From: Legionella sp.
GTDB taxonomy: Bacteria; Pseudomonadota; Gammaproteobacteria; Legionellales; Legionellaceae
Reading direction: 5' to 3'
Length of the DNA: 64,000 bases
Assembly: GCA_031291095.1 (NCBI GenBank)
Contig: JARLJR010000024.1
Span: 1-64,000 of the forward strand
This document shows, piece by piece, positions 18,735 through 26,403 of the stretch (positions are counted from its first letter, which is position 1; each line of letters starts with the position of its first letter). The translations under genes and the position numbers were made by a program. The notes under the pieces are model-generated. The model saw nothing but the letters and a program-made list of their open reading frames with translations, did no database searches and was not told the origin of the DNA.

Positions 18735-19259
18735 CTAATTAGTTTTTCTAGCTTTCCAAGTCATTTTTTGGTGTTTATGCACCTTTTGTTGAACGGGTAA
18801 TGCACTTAACATATTAGGAAATGTAAATTTTGCATGGGTAATATCGCTCATTATTTGTTTTTTTAACGCATCAATTGATGAAAACTTAATTTCATCTCGC
18901 AATTTACTCAGAAAAGTCACTTCCAAAACCTCGCCATACAAGTCGCCGCAAAAATCAAATATATGCACCTCAAGCACATTTTTGGTGCCCTTTTTTATGG
19001 TGGGCCGATCGCCAATACTTGCAACACCCAAGTAATAACTACTGTTTTTCCTCCGGACCATAACACAATATATCCCCCTTAACAGAGGATATAAATAATC
19101 TGCCTCCAGGTTCGCTGTAGGAGTACCCCACAAGCGCCCTAGCTTATTCCCATGCCTTACTTCCCCCATAAAACTAAACGGCTCGTCGAGCATATGAGCA
19201 GCATGGTGTGCTTTTATATTATGGGTTAGGTCCATACGCTGATTATATAAAGGCTTCAT
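18735..19259 (-). CDS. Stand-alone riboflavin kinase (RibF C-terminal domain only)
   Basis: Predicted to phosphorylate riboflavin to FMN using ATP. The sequence matches the kinase half of bifunctional RibF: MGEVRHGNKLGR (31-42), the PTAN motif (47-50), GIYCVMV, YLGVASIGDRPT, and LEVHIFDFCGDLYG with the probable catalytic base E97. The N-terminal FAD synthetase (nucleotidyltransferase) domain is absent; only about 25 residues precede the kinase core. The C-terminus ends in a basic tail. It lies between ubiX (25 bp upstream) and ribE (36 bp downstream), so the unit would make riboflavin and FMN and use FMN. A full-length ribF is expected elsewhere. A degenerate fragment is less likely because the motifs are intact. 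Confidence 0.8.
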   Translation of the reverse strand: MKPLYNQRMDLTHNIKAHHAAHMLDEPFSFMGEVRHGNKLGRLWGTPTANLEADYLYPLLRGIYCVMVRRKNSSYYLGVASIGDRPTIKKGTKNVLEVHIFDFCGDLYGEVLEVTFLSKLRDEIKFSSIDALKKQIMSDITHAKFTFPNMLSALPVQQKVHKHQKMTWKARKTN

Positions 19260-19284
19260 ACATTATCTCGCTAGTGTATTTATT

Positions 19285-19848
19285 TTATTCCCAACGTTTT
19301 ACGATACCTGCATCCAGATCAAATAAGTCGAGCGCTCTTCCCACACTATGATTAATAATGTCATCAACCGTTTCAGGCTTATTATAAAATGCTGGCATTA
19401 CAGGACAAACAATGGCTCCTTGCTGTGTTACCGAAACCATATTTTGTAAGTGGCCTAAATGTAAAGGAGATTCTCGGGTCATCAATACCAATTTTCTTCT
19501 GTCTTTTAAAATAACATCAGCAGCTCGTCCAATTAAGTTGGTACTAATACCATGAGCAATTTCTGCGAGTGTTTTCATCGAACAAGGAGCAACAATCATT
19601 CCTAAAGTTTTAAAGGAGCCACTAGCAATATTGGCACCTATATCATTCCAAGGATGATATACATCAGCCAGTTCCTTTAATTCAGAAACCGTTAAATTTG
19701 TTTCATATTCTCGAGTTAACTGAGCCGACTTACTTACTATTAAATGGGTTTCAATAGGGAGATTTTTTAATATTTCTAATAGTCTTATGCCATAAATGAT
19801 ACCTGAGGCACCGCTAATCCCAACAACAATACGTGACTTCTTTTCCAT
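19285..19848 (-). CDS. ubiX: Flavin prenyltransferase UbiX
   Basis: Attaches a dimethylallyl group to FMN to form prenyl-FMN, the cofactor of UbiD-type decarboxylases in ubiquinone synthesis. Flavoprotein-fold signatures are seen: VVGISGASGIIYGIRLLE at the N-terminus, GSFKTLGMIVAPCSMKTLA in the middle, and LMTRESPLHLGHLQNM with MPAFYNKPETVDD further on. The length (187 aa) is typical. It is the first gene of the leftward three-gene flavin unit and diverges from kdsC. Confidence 0.93.
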   Translation of the reverse strand: MEKKSRIVVGISGASGIIYGIRLLEILKNLPIETHLIVSKSAQLTREYETNLTVSELKELADVYHPWNDIGANIASGSFKTLGMIVAPCSMKTLAEIAHGISTNLIGRAADVILKDRRKLVLMTRESPLHLGHLQNMVSVTQQGAIVCPVMPAFYNKPETVDDIINHSVGRALDLFDLDAGIVKRWE

Positions 19849-20034
19849 AGCCTGTCCTTCTTAATTAAATTTACGTAACAACTAACCTTAAGAATAGCAA
19901 CTTTTTTGTAAAATCAATTGCCTTCAAGAAAAAATATAGTAGAAAACCTGAAATATTTTTTACTTTTACAAAGAAAAACAAATAAGCTTGCTCCTATACT
20001 AAAGAGTGGCATTTAAGAAACCAAAAAAGGACGT

Positions 20035-20577
20035 ATGATGAATAGTAAAGTAAATTCCGATTTAATTACACGAGCAAAAAAAATCAAATGCCTTATTTGT
20101 GATATTGATGGGGTATTAACCAAGGGAGAAATATTTATCGACAATAACGGTAATGATATGCGTGTTTTTTACGCACAGGATGGCACCGGTCTAGAAATGC
20201 TAATGGCTGCAGGTATAAAATTAGCAGTAATTACCAGCTCAGAAAATAATGTGATACACCAACGTATGAAGCAGATTGGGATTGATACCTATTTTACGGG
20301 GCAAACTAACAAACGCGGCGCTTATCAACGGATTAAAGAGGAATTTAAGTTCCAAGATGAAGAGATCGCTTATATTGGCGATGACCTAACGGATCTTTGC
20401 ATCATTAAACAGGTAGGCTTAGGAGTAGCCGTTCCCAATGCCGTATCCCAAGTAATTGACCGAGCTCACTTAATGACTCAAAAAAAAGGCGGTGAAGGTG
20501 CTGTACGAGAGCTTTGTGAGTTTATATTATTTGCTCAAGATAAATTTGATAACGCCCTAGAGTTTTATTTAGCCTGA
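20035..20577 (+). CDS. kdsC: KdsC family 3-deoxy-D-manno-octulosonate 8-phosphate phosphatase
   Basis: HAD phosphatase that removes phosphate from KDO-8-phosphate in LPS inner-core synthesis. Motif I is CDIDGVLT (D23, D25), then VITSSENN, YFTGQTNKRGAY with the conserved Lys, and YIGDDLTDL. The 180-aa capless form fits the tetrameric KdsC family. AAGGA lies 3 nt before the first ATG and 6 nt before the second at 20038, which may be the real start. A related nonulosonate-phosphate phosphatase role cannot be excluded. Confidence 0.85.
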   Translation: MMNSKVNSDLITRAKKIKCLICDIDGVLTKGEIFIDNNGNDMRVFYAQDGTGLEMLMAAGIKLAVITSSENNVIHQRMKQIGIDTYFTGQTNKRGAYQRIKEEFKFQDEEIAYIGDDLTDLCIIKQVGLGVAVPNAVSQVIDRAHLMTQKKGGEGAVRELCEFILFAQDKFDNALEFYLA

Positions 20578-20620
20578 TCGAACTCTTCGGCGGGTTCTAT
20601 AGGCAATGTAGTTTAAGATC

Positions 20621-20716
20621 TTATGAACCCCATACATTCCACGCGATCATTACTACAAATAATGCTGCTCCAGCCCCTATAGGTTTGAGAAAGTTCCAAT
20701 TAGTCAATGTATCCAA
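20621..20716 (-). CDS. Possible 31-codon membrane peptide or gene remnant
   Basis: Within the 284-bp gap between kdsC and ribD, a minus-strand frame encodes a peptide with one hydrophobic segment (GAGAALFVVMIAWNVWGS) ending at a stop. The only in-frame start is TTG at 20716, with no clear ribosome binding site. It may be the 3' remnant of a membrane protein gene. The rest of the gap is AT-rich and must hold the ribD promoter. No FMN riboswitch core was recognised there. Confidence 0.25.
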   Translation of the reverse strand: MDTLTNWNFLKPIGAGAALFVVMIAWNVWGS

Positions 20717-20861
20717 TATTCATCAAGAGACTAGAAAAAGGGGAAAATACTTAATTAAACGTTGTGGTCTGTTTTTGTTCATAAAAAAAATCTTTTTTTT
20801 TCTACACATTTGCAAAATATCTTCTAGTATAAAATGTAATAGCTAAACAAAGAAGATAAAA

Positions 20862-21914
20862 ATGAAGCATGAGCAATATCTGTTATGTGCCTTAGAAGAA
20901 GCAATTAAAGGTAGAGGTTTTTGTTCCCCTAATCCAAGTGTTGGTGCAGTTGCAGTAAAAAATAATGAAATTATAGCAAGAGATTTTCATAAAGGAGCTG
21001 GAACGGCTCATGCGGAAGTACTCGTATTTAAGCAATTTCCCAAAAATACCGATAATGTGACGCTCTACGTGAGTTTAGAGCCCTGTAACCATTGGGGTAG
21101 AACACCTCCGTGTGTTGATGCAATCGTCAATCATGGGGTACGAGAAGTGTTTTATGCTTATAAGGATCCAAATCCCGTAGTCAAAAACAATGATACGCCC
21201 ACTATCTTAGAGCAACATGGGATTAAAAGTACGTTCATTCAGTTAAATAAAATAGATGAATTTTACGAAAGTTACACGCATTGGCGGCTTACTGGAAAAC
21301 CATTTGTCACCGCTAAAATAGCCCAGACTCTAGATGGAAAAATTGCAGAGCTCAATGGAAAACCCTGCAAAATATCCAATGAACATTGTGACGAATTTAC
21401 ACACAATCAACGTAAGAGCACCGATGTTATCTTAACTTCGGCTAGAACTGTGAATAACGATAACCCCTTATTAAATGCACGTTCTGATCATGACGTTCAT
21501 GCAAAAAACATCGCCATTATTGATACGCATCATTCATTAAACGCTGATGCACGTATTTTTAACACCGCAAAAAAAATACATATTTTTTGCAGTAACGCTC
21601 CTGAACAAATTATTGAACGTGAGAACGTAAGCTACCACGTTGTTGCATCAGATGAACATGGATTGAAGTTAGAGGATGTAATAACCCAACTAGGTACATT
21701 GGGTTATCATGATGTATGGGTTGAAGCAGGTGCTCGTATTTTTTCACAATTACATGAAGCAAACTTAGTTGACAGAACCTACATCTACATTGCACCAAAC
21801 ATACTTGGTGCTAATGCTCTTTCTAATTACACCAATAATTACTTCCAAGGATCTAAATCCGTTACATGGCAGATGATGGGTAACAACATCATGCTGCGAA
21901 TGGATTGGAGGTGA
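20862..21914 (+). CDS. ribD: Bifunctional riboflavin deaminase/reductase RibD
   Basis: Converts the GTP cyclohydrolase II product by deamination and NADPH-dependent reduction. The deaminase domain (about 1-145) has the zinc residues H50 (in HAE), C75 and C84 (in PCNHWGRTPPC). The reductase domain (about 148-350) begins KPFVTAKIAQTLDGKIA. The length of 350 aa is normal. AGAAG precedes the ATG by a few bases. It is the first gene of the rightward rib set. It is followed after 87 bp by ribBA. Confidence 0.93.
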   Translation: MKHEQYLLCALEEAIKGRGFCSPNPSVGAVAVKNNEIIARDFHKGAGTAHAEVLVFKQFPKNTDNVTLYVSLEPCNHWGRTPPCVDAIVNHGVREVFYAYKDPNPVVKNNDTPTILEQHGIKSTFIQLNKIDEFYESYTHWRLTGKPFVTAKIAQTLDGKIAELNGKPCKISNEHCDEFTHNQRKSTDVILTSARTVNNDNPLLNARSDHDVHAKNIAIIDTHHSLNADARIFNTAKKIHIFCSNAPEQIIERENVSYHVVASDEHGLKLEDVITQLGTLGYHDVWVEAGARIFSQLHEANLVDRTYIYIAPNILGANALSNYTNNYFQGSKSVTWQMMGNNIMLRMDWR

Positions 21915-22001
21915 TATTTCCCAACATTAAATGAAAAAAAACATGTCGATAGTCATGGGGATTTCTATATTTTATTATTACTTAGGATAAGGAAGAAAAA
22001 A

Positions 22002-23201
22002 ATGGCCGATACATTTGCATCAGTTGAAAAAGCGATCGCCGCATATAAAGCTGGAAAAATGATTATTTTAATGGACGATGAAGATCGGGAAAATGAAGGT
22101 GATTTATGCATCGCGGCTGAATTCGCCACCCCAGAAGTGGTTAATTTTATGGCAACCCATGGACGAGGGTTAATTTGCCTGGCAATGGATGGTTCAATCA
22201 TCGATAAATTTAAATTACCCATGATGGTTGAGCGCAATGGCTCACCCTTTGGTACTGCATTTACGGTCTCAATCGAGGCTACAACAGGGGTAACTACAGG
22301 TATTTCAGCCTATGATCGAGCGCGTACAATCCAAGTAGCGATTGCACCAGACAGTACAGCAGCAGATCTTATTTCTCCAGGACATATATTCCCATTACGC
22401 GCAAAAGATCGAGGCGTTCTGGAGCGTGTCGGTCATACTGAGGGGAGTGTTGACTTTGCAAAATTAGCCGGATTAACTCCTGCCTCAGTGATTTGTGAAA
22501 TTATGAACCCTGATGGAACCATGAGTCGACGTGATACTCTTGTTGAATTTGCGAAAAAACATGACTTGGTTATGGTTACTATAAAAGCATTAATTAATTA
22601 CCGAATTCGCCATGAAAAGCTCGTTGAATCTCAAGCAAGCGTTCATATGCCTTTGCGTGGATATAATGGTTTTTCCATTAATGTATTTACGAACCATTTA
22701 GATAAAATGGAGCATTTCGAGCTTTATAAAAAAGCACGTGATCCTAGTCAACCAACGTTAGTACGCATCCATTCAGAATGTATTACAGGAGATGTTTTAG
22801 GTTCCTGTCGATGTGATTGTGGTACACAACTTGAATATTCAATGGGAAAACTTGATGAGGAAGGTGGAATTCTCATCTACCTGCGCCAAGAAGGACGCGG
22901 AATAGGCCTGGTTAATAAGCTTAAAGCATATGCGCTTCAGGATAAAGGAGTTGATACTGTTGAGGCCAATCTTCAGCTTGGTTTACCTGTCGATAACCGT
23001 GACTATGCCATCGCCTATCAAATCCTTCGCCTACGCGGGATAAAAAGTATTCGTCTGATGACAAACAACCCTTTAAAAATAACTGCATTGGAAAAATACG
23101 GCATGGAAGTGACTGAACGTGTTCCTGTGGTTATAAAGCCAACCGAAGAAAATCTTTTTTATCTAACCACTAAAAAAGAGAAGCTAGGACATTTACTTTA
23201 A
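22002..23201 (+). CDS. ribBA: RibBA: 3,4-DHBP synthase / GTP cyclohydrolase II
   Basis: Fusion that supplies both riboflavin precursors. The RibB half (about 1-200) shows DDEDRENEGD at residues 25-34 and MATHGRGLICL. The RibA half (about 205-399) shows the zinc site in HSECITGD and CRCDCG (C271, C273 plus the upstream Cys), and RQEGRGIGLVNK. Both catalytic parts look complete, unlike some proteobacterial RibBA with a decayed RibA half. The ribosome binding site is AGGAAG. A strong hairpin follows the stop. Confidence 0.95.
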   Translation: MADTFASVEKAIAAYKAGKMIILMDDEDRENEGDLCIAAEFATPEVVNFMATHGRGLICLAMDGSIIDKFKLPMMVERNGSPFGTAFTVSIEATTGVTTGISAYDRARTIQVAIAPDSTAADLISPGHIFPLRAKDRGVLERVGHTEGSVDFAKLAGLTPASVICEIMNPDGTMSRRDTLVEFAKKHDLVMVTIKALINYRIRHEKLVESQASVHMPLRGYNGFSINVFTNHLDKMEHFELYKKARDPSQPTLVRIHSECITGDVLGSCRCDCGTQLEYSMGKLDEEGGILIYLRQEGRGIGLVNKLKAYALQDKGVDTVEANLQLGLPVDNRDYAIAYQILRLRGIKSIRLMTNNPLKITALEKYGMEVTERVPVVIKPTEENLFYLTTKKEKLGHLL

Positions 23202-23208
23202 AAATAGG

Positions 23209-23243
23209 CTTTGCCCTTAGAGCCATTAGCTCTAAGAGCAAAG
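23209..23243 (+). terminator. Hairpin between ribBA and the small RibH-like ORF
   Basis: 15-bp arms (23209-23223 and 23229-23243, one mismatch) with a 5-nt loop (CATTA) start 8 bp after the ribBA stop. There is no good T-run behind it, so it may be a partial terminator or an mRNA-stabilising element rather than a full stop. Confidence 0.5.
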
Positions 23244-23276
23244 TTATGTCTTACATATACCTTATCAAGGAAATAA

Positions 23277-23429
23277 ATGATGAAAGTCTATAAAAATACG
23301 GAAATGACTGGGGTAGTAAAATCCTTAGAGCATACCTCTCAAACCGTGGATACATTAGACGACAAATTCGGTCATAAAGGTGTAAATTGCGTAGATTATG
23401 CAATTACCATCCATCATTTACCCAAATAA
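23277..23429 (+). CDS. 50-aa small protein resembling the C-terminus of lumazine synthase
   Basis: Open frame of 50 codons with a good ribosome binding site (AAGGA 6-9 nt before tandem ATGs at 23277 and 23280). Its second half, DTLDDKFGHKGVNCVDYAIT, aligns with the C-terminal part of the neighbouring RibH (DRLGGKYGHKGVELANTAIM) without gaps. The first half shows no such similarity to RibH. It lies in the same direction between ribBA and ribH. It may be a degenerate partial duplication or a small expressed protein; the intact frame and Shine-Dalgarno favour expression. No function is claimed. Confidence 0.6.
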   Translation: MMKVYKNTEMTGVVKSLEHTSQTVDTLDDKFGHKGVNCVDYAITIHHLPK

Positions 23430-23485
23430 ATTAACGCAGACAAGTAATTGTCATAAAAGCATTTTAAATGCTAAGTGAGAGAATC

Positions 23486-23962
23486 ATGCAAAATATGGCT
23501 ATGACATCAGATGCCTCCCCCGTAGAATCATTTCCTGTTGCATTAGTTGTCAGTATGTTTAACAGGGATATCACTAACGAGCTTCAAGACGGAGTCATCT
23601 CGCAACTATTAAAACGTGGTTTCAACAAAAAGGATATTATGGTTTTTGAAGTACCAGGTGCCGTTGAAATTCCTTTAATAACTAAACGCTTGGCACTTCA
23701 AAAAAAAGCCCAATCAATTATCACATTAGGATCGGTTATTCGCGGTGATACGAGCCATTACGACTTAGTGTGTGATGTCGTAAGCCAAGGTTGCATGCAG
23801 GTATCCCTTGACTGTGACATACCGGTCATTTTTGGCTTATTAACTACTGAAAACGAAGAACAAGCCTGGGATCGACTTGGTGGTAAATATGGGCATAAAG
23901 GTGTGGAGCTAGCAAACACTGCCATCATGATGCACAAGCTACTTCATAGTATCTCTATGTGA
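23486..23962 (+). CDS. ribH: 6,7-dimethyl-8-ribityllumazine synthase
   Basis: Condenses 5-amino-6-ribitylaminouracil with 3,4-dihydroxy-2-butanone 4-phosphate to lumazine. Family motifs: VVSMFNRDIT near the N-terminus, VPGAVEIPL, ITLGSVIRGDTSHYD with the catalytic His region, and KYGHKGVELANTAI at the C-terminus. The ATG at 23486 is preceded by GAGAG; the frame is open back to an ATG at 23468 with no site. The usual ribH-nusB pairing is not seen here: the next gene is an HMG-CoA reductase. Confidence 0.93.
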   Translation: MQNMAMTSDASPVESFPVALVVSMFNRDITNELQDGVISQLLKRGFNKKDIMVFEVPGAVEIPLITKRLALQKKAQSIITLGSVIRGDTSHYDLVCDVVSQGCMQVSLDCDIPVIFGLLTTENEEQAWDRLGGKYGHKGVELANTAIMMHKLLHSISM

Positions 23963-24053
23963 GTAGTAGCTATGAGCAATAAAATAGTACATGAGTTCAA
24001 GGTAACTATGTTTTGCACTGGAAGCCGCGTGTTACAAGATTTGGAGAATAATT

Positions 24054-25352
24054 ATGTCCGCAATAGAAAATAAAGTTACCGAGCTACTCCAGGGATTCTC
24101 CAAATTGAATTCGGAACAACGATTTGCCCGCTTACAGGAGTTAGGTGTGCTTACCTCAGAAGACATGGCCTACTTATTAAACGGAGGTGTTCGTGACTTA
24201 GAGCTCGCCGATAAATTAATTGAAAACTCCATAGGCTATTTTCAACTTCCATTGGGTGTCGCAACAAATTTTTGCATTGATGGCAAAGATTATGTAATCC
24301 CACTCGCAGTAGAGGAAACATCCATTATCGCAGCCTTATCTAAAACAGCCAAATGGGTTCGGCAGCAGGGTAAAATAGAAACGAAAGTTGAAGGTGCATG
24401 CATCATAGGTCAAATCCAATTAGCCAATGTAAACGATGTTGCGTTTTTCACTGAAATTTTTGCACAACATCGTGAGTCATTGATTGCTTCTGCAAATAAA
24501 GATGTCGCATCAAGCATGGTAAAACGTGGTGGGGGCGTCATTGATTTAATTCTTCGTCATCGGGTGCGTGATGATGGGGGCAATATGATGATTGTGCACC
24601 TGTTATTTAATAGTTGCGACGCCATGGGAGCAAATTTAATTAATCAGGTATTAGAATATCTTAAAGACCCTATAGAGCGCTTAACTAATGAAAAAGTAAC
24701 CATGTGCATTTTATCTAATTTAAATGATCAAAAACTCACTACAGCACAAGTTACTCTAGAACAGGTTGGTGATGAGCTGGGTTATAATTTACAGGAAGCC
24801 TCCATTTTTGCAGAAACAGACGCATATCGCGCAGCAACCCATAATAAAGGAGTTATGAATGGGATAGATCCCATATTGATTGCTACGGGTAACGATTGGC
24901 GTGCTGTGGAAGCAGGTATGCATGCCTATGCCTGCCGTAATGGCGCGTACCAAGCAATAACCCGTTGGCGTTATAATAATGGGGTTTTAACTGGCGAATT
25001 AACCGCCCCTATTATTGTAGGTACCGTAGGGGGAGTAACCTCTTTGCATCCTACTGCAAAATTCTGCTTAAACATGATGAAAATTAATTCAGCTAATGAA
25101 TTATCCCGGGTGGTTGCCGCTGTAGGCTTGATACAAAATTTAGGCGCGATTACGGCGTTATGCACCAAAGGCATCGTGCAAGGACATATGAAACTACATA
25201 TTAATAATCTAGTACTTGCAGTAGGTGCGACTTATGAGGAAAGCCAATTATTAAAAAAAGAGTTGCAGAATTGTCTTACCCTCAACAAACGCGTCAGTTT
25301 GAGCAATGCACAAGAATTATTAATGATAATTAGAGCAAATAAGGAATATTAA
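24054..25352 (+). CDS. mvaA: Class II hydroxymethylglutaryl-CoA reductase
   Basis: Interconverts HMG-CoA and mevalonate with NAD(P)H. Class II signatures are present: ENSIGYFQLPLGVA at the substrate site, VEETSIIAAL (E87/E88), DAMGANLINQ, HNKGVMNGIDP (K265), GNDWRAVEA (D281), and GHMKLHINN (H378). The 432-aa length fits the soluble bacterial form. GGAG precedes the ATG. It probably forms a two-gene unit with the dehydrogenase 23 bp downstream. Whether it acts in mevalonate synthesis or degradation cannot be told from sequence alone. Confidence 0.92.
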   Translation: MSAIENKVTELLQGFSKLNSEQRFARLQELGVLTSEDMAYLLNGGVRDLELADKLIENSIGYFQLPLGVATNFCIDGKDYVIPLAVEETSIIAALSKTAKWVRQQGKIETKVEGACIIGQIQLANVNDVAFFTEIFAQHRESLIASANKDVASSMVKRGGGVIDLILRHRVRDDGGNMMIVHLLFNSCDAMGANLINQVLEYLKDPIERLTNEKVTMCILSNLNDQKLTTAQVTLEQVGDELGYNLQEASIFAETDAYRAATHNKGVMNGIDPILIATGNDWRAVEAGMHAYACRNGAYQAITRWRYNNGVLTGELTAPIIVGTVGGVTSLHPTAKFCLNMMKINSANELSRVVAAVGLIQNLGAITALCTKGIVQGHMKLHINNLVLAVGATYEESQLLKKELQNCLTLNKRVSLSNAQELLMIIRANKEY

Positions 25353-25375
25353 TTCCCAAAAGCAGGAGAAATGGA

Positions 25376-26242
25376 GTGAAAATCACACTTATTGGTCTTG
25401 GAAAAATGGGGAGCGTATTAGCACAACGTCTCTTAAACGCCAACTTTGATTTAACTGTATTTAACCGCACTCAAGAAAAAATGACACCTCTGATTGCCGC
25501 TGGGGCAAAAGGAGCACACAGCGTAGAAGAGGCGGTTAAAGATGCTGAGGTTATCATTAGCTGCCTATTGGATGATAACGCCGTATTAGAAACAACAGCT
25601 TCTTTTATCAACGCAGTAAAAGCTGATGTGATCCATTTAGGTACGTCAACTATATTACCCGAAACATCAAAAAAACTGGCAGAAATCCATCAACGGCATG
25701 GAAGTTATTATGTCGCCGCAAATGTTTTAGGGGTACCTAAAGCTGCGGTTCGCGGTGAGCTAACCTCTATTGTTGCAGGCCCTGCCGATGCCATTACACG
25801 ATGTAAACCCATTTTTGATTCATACTCGATTAAAATCATGAATGTCGGTTCACAGGCTTATCAGGCGAATGTAATAAAAATATGTATGAATTACATGTTG
25901 GTTTCTGCAATAGAAACGATGGGAGAACTTTATGCCTTTGCAGAAAAAAGCGAAGTAGACACCTCCATTGTGAACACTATGTTCCACTCAATTTATGGCC
26001 ACCCCGCCTTCCAGCTTTATGTAGATAAAATTAAAAACCGTGATTTTGACGACGTGAATTTTGACATGCATGGAGGATTTAAGGACATTAGCCTATTCCA
26101 GCAAGCATTCACCAATATGGGAGTAGTTCCTGCCGTTGCCAATGTAATTAAGGATAAGTTTATCGTTGCTTTAGCACATCAAATGGGTGAAAAGGATTGG
26201 TCTGCAGTAACGGATATTACGCGGATGCAAACAAATATATAA
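25376..26242 (+). CDS. NAD(P)-dependent beta-hydroxyacid dehydrogenase (3-hydroxyisobutyrate dehydrogenase family)
   Basis: Oxidoreductase with an N-terminal Rossmann domain (LIGLGKMGSVLAQRL, NRTQEK suggesting NADPH preference) and a C-terminal helical domain. The catalytic Lys region reads QANVIKICMNYML, as in the GLYR1/HIBADH family. The 288-aa length is typical. The start is GTG with AGGAG upstream. It follows mvaA by 23 bp and is ended by a hairpin at 26253. The true substrate is unknown; glyoxylate/succinic semialdehyde-type activity is as likely as hydroxyisobutyrate. Confidence 0.85.
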   Translation: MKITLIGLGKMGSVLAQRLLNANFDLTVFNRTQEKMTPLIAAGAKGAHSVEEAVKDAEVIISCLLDDNAVLETTASFINAVKADVIHLGTSTILPETSKKLAEIHQRHGSYYVAANVLGVPKAAVRGELTSIVAGPADAITRCKPIFDSYSIKIMNVGSQAYQANVIKICMNYMLVSAIETMGELYAFAEKSEVDTSIVNTMFHSIYGHPAFQLYVDKIKNRDFDDVNFDMHGGFKDISLFQQAFTNMGVVPAVANVIKDKFIVALAHQMGEKDWSAVTDITRMQTNI

Positions 26243-26252
26243 TTTAGCCGTG

Positions 26253-26284
26253 ACCTGGTTGCTTGCAACCAGGTTTTCATTTTC
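26253..26284 (+). terminator. Rho-independent terminator
   Basis: Perfect 10-bp stem (ACCTGGTTGC / GCAACCAGGT) with a 2-nt gap at the loop, followed by TTTCATTTTC. It lies 10 bp after the dehydrogenase stop and closes the mvaA unit. Confidence 0.8.
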
Positions 26285-26403
26285 TCGCCAAAATCCAACA
26301 CATAAAAAAAAATCAAATTGTTTCATTAATAATCTCTTAAGACTTTCCTGATAAAATAACCCTCAACATTTGTTTGATCTTATTCGCTGTCGAGGTGTAA
26401 GCA

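Noticed and set aside
18735-19259. Riboflavin kinase as a broken ribF pseudogene
   Set aside because: The kinase motifs are intact, the ORF has a clean start in an operon, and no FAD synthetase remnant is seen upstream, where ubiX occupies the space.
20578-20861. Possible FMN riboswitch upstream of ribD
   Set aside because: The conserved core strings of the RFN element are not present in this gap or upstream of ribBA and ribH.
21931-21990. 19-codon frame between ribD and ribBA as a leader peptide
   Set aside because: No ribosome binding site, no run of regulatory codons, and no alternative hairpins next to it.
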